Shown here: positions 16,101 to 17,120 of the stretch, piece after piece
How the letters are laid out: the number at the start of each line of letters is the position of its first letter
Position numbering within the stretch: the first letter of the stretch is position 1
Assembly (NCBI GenBank): GCA_003131985.1
Contig: PKWH01000186.1
Location: 6,629 to 23,748, forward strand
Source: Acidobacteriota bacterium
GTDB taxonomy: Bacteria; Acidobacteriota; Terriglobia; Acidiferrales; UBA7541
Length of the DNA: 17,120 nucleotides
Direction: 5' to 3'
The notes under the pieces: generated by a model
Seen by the model: only the letters and a program-made list of their open reading frames with translations
What the model was told of the DNA's origin: nothing
Databases searched by the model: none
Position numbers and translations under genes: made by a program

Positions 16101-16204
16101 AGTGGAACTTCGTTGCCTATCGCCTTCGTCGTCTCAAAACGAGCGAGGTCTTCCGTGCACATTTCAACCCGGATAATCGCCGTTCGAGCCTCGTTTAAGG
16201 CCTT
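16101..16204. repeat. Right copy of the 104-nt imperfect direct repeat
   Basis: It is the partner of 11006-11109, with the same length and orientation. The identical core AATCGCCGTTCGAGCC is at 16175-16190 and TTTAAGGCCTT at 16194-16204. The AAGGCCTT inside is a perfect 8-bp palindrome in both copies. The copy begins 13 nt after the stop of the last cassette gene and ends 13 nt before the TTGACA box upstream of metK. Confidence 0.75.
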
Positions 16205-16217
16205 TTAATGCACGAGA

Positions 16218-16246
16218 TTGACAGGCCTATACCCCTATGTTAGCGT
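16218..16246 (+). promoter_or_regulatory. Probable metK promoter
   Basis: TTGACA at 16218-16223 is a perfect -35 box. At 17 bp spacing the -10 is TAGCGT (16241-16246), which keeps only the T-A and final T of the consensus, so the pair is uneven. Transcription would start near 16253, leaving a leader of about 70 nt before the metK start codon. Confidence 0.4.
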
Positions 16247-16320
16247 CGCTGTTCGGCTAAAACTGCCCGAAACGCAATTTGGCCCCGCACTTGCCTTTCA
16301 ATCTGCTGGAGGATACTTTT

Positions 16321-17120
16321 TTGGCGCACTCTGACGAAAAATACCTATTTACCTCGGAGTCTGTAACCGAGGGCCATCCCGATAAAATCGCCGACCAGAT
16401 TTCCGATGCCGTTCTCGACGCCGTCCTGAAGGACGATCCCATGGGCCGCGTTGCTTGCGAGACCCTCGTCACCACCGGACTTGTCGTTGTGGCTGGCGAA
16501 ATCACCACTTCCACCTATGTCGATTTCTCCGACCTCGCTCGCGAAGTGATTCGCGACGTCGGCTACACGCGCGCGAAGTTCGGCTTCGATGCGGAGACCT
16601 GCGGCGTAATTTGCGCCATTAAGAAGCAGTCTCCCGACATCGCCATGGGCGTGGATACCGGCGGCGCCGGCGACCAGGGCTTGATGTTCGGCTTCGCTTG
16701 CGACGAGACGCCCGAGTTGATGCCCATGCCTATCCAACTCGCTCACAGCCTCACGCACAAGCTTGCTGAAGTCCGCAAGAAGGGAACTGTCGATTTCCTC
16801 CGCCCCGATGGAAAATCCCAAGTAACAATCGAATATATTGACGGCCGCCCCGCTCGTGTTGACGCCGTGGTCATTTCCACCCAACACAGCGATAAGGTTT
16901 CACACAGCAAACTCGAAGAAGCAGTGATGGCCGAGGTCATCAAGCCTGTCCTTCCCGGGGCTATGGTCGATAAGAAGACCAAGTACTACATCAATCCCAC
17001 CGGCCGCTTTGTAACCGGCGGCCCCATGGGTGACGCAGGCTTGACTGGCCGCAAGATTATCGTCGACACCTACGGCGGATACAGTCGTCACGGCGGCGGC
17101 GCTCTCTCCGGAAAAGACGC
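16321..17120 (+). CDS. metK: S-adenosylmethionine synthetase, N-terminal part (3' end outside window)
   Basis: MetK makes S-adenosylmethionine from methionine and ATP in the cytoplasm. The frame starts at TTG 16321, with GGAGGA at 16308-16313 seven bases upstream, and stays open to the window end (266 codons). The N-terminus reads MAHSDEKYLFTSESVTEGHP, with the catalytic EGHPDKIADQISD (17-29). The family signature GAGDQGLMFG is at about 115-124, and the second signature GGGALSGKD is at the very end of the window, so about two thirds of the protein is present. No abnormal residue is seen. It is separated from the dynamin cassette by the right repeat copy and a likely promoter, so it is probably an independent unit. 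Truncation is due to the window edge. Confidence 0.96.
   Translation, partial: MAHSDEKYLFTSESVTEGHPDKIADQISDAVLDAVLKDDPMGRVACETLVTTGLVVVAGEITTSTYVDFSDLAREVIRDVGYTRAKFGFDAETCGVICAIKKQSPDIAMGVDTGGAGDQGLMFGFACDETPELMPMPIQLAHSLTHKLAEVRKKGTVDFLRPDGKSQVTIEYIDGRPARVDAVVISTQHSDKVSHSKLEEAVMAEVIKPVLPGAMVDKKTKYYINPTGRFVTGGPMGDAGLTGRKIIVDTYGGYSRHGGGALSGKD

Larger units (their letters stand above)
16088..16320. other. Intergenic region between the cassette and metK
   Basis: These 233 bases hold the right repeat copy (16101-16204), a TTGACA box (16218-16223) and the metK leader. The leader contains a possible small hairpin, TTCGG (16252-16256) with CCGAA (16267-16271). I do not see the conserved core of any SAM-binding riboswitch I know. 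No gene is supported here; an antisense open frame from 16162 leftward runs under the dynamin gene and is not convincing. Confidence 0.55.

Noticed and set aside
16155..16162. Start of a minus-strand gene running under the end of the second dynamin gene
   Set aside because: The frame is mostly antisense to a well-supported coding region; only the repeat portion is of interest, and that is noted separately.
10996..16320. Classical transposon or integrative element
   Set aside because: No transposase, integrase or resolvase is encoded in the bracketed region, and I saw no short target-site duplication or terminal inverted repeats; only the direct repeats support mobility.
1..17120. CRISPR array, rRNA or tRNA genes
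   Set aside because: No regularly spaced repeats, no tRNA cloverleaf and no rRNA sequence were seen in reading through the window.

Overview
The window looks like a chromosomal segment from a Gram-negative (diderm) bacterium, most likely an acidobacterium. This is an inference from gene content: an archaeal/eukaryotic-type prolyl-tRNA synthetase, a class A penicillin-binding protein, apolipoprotein N-acyltransferase, an NfeD/slipin pair and a fairly high GC content. No rRNA or tRNA is present to settle it, and no search was run.

Layout. 1-543 is the 3' end of proS. 671-1048 encodes a small membrane-anchored protein. 1162-4541 holds a bifunctional class A PBP followed 26 nt later by a secreted TPR protein. 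4626-5231 is the only minus-strand gene, a secreted protein of unknown function. 5376-9737 is a tight envelope operon: NfeD-type membrane serine protease, slipin (SPFH protein), a SPOR-domain membrane protein and Lnt, closed by a clear hairpin at 9777-9810. 9849-10995 is prfB (release factor 2), which needs a programmed +1 frameshift at CTT-TGA-C (9924-9930). 16321 to the window end is the 5' part of metK.

The accessory-looking part is 10996-16204, between prfB and metK. It contains three co-oriented genes: a dynamin-like GTPase with a long N-terminal helical extension (11358-13484), a GRE-box/P-loop AAA-type or STAND-type ATPase (13515-14333), and a second dynamin-like GTPase (14330-16087) whose ATG overlaps the ATPase stop by 4 nt. 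The cassette is bracketed by two diverged direct-repeat copies (11006-11109 and 16101-16204) of identical length, 104 nt, with conserved ends. Each copy is followed within about 20 nt by a TTGAC(A/T) promoter-like sequence.

How the genes may work together. The first two thirds is envelope housekeeping: peptidoglycan synthesis, lipoprotein maturation and membrane quality control. The dynamin/ATPase/dynamin trio is the best candidate for an undescribed system. Paired bacterial dynamins normally act together on membranes, for example in fusion, repair or phage defence. An ATPase of the signalling or remodelling type encoded between them and translationally coupled to one of them suggests a nucleotide-controlled membrane-remodelling or defence module. 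That function is inference from architecture only.
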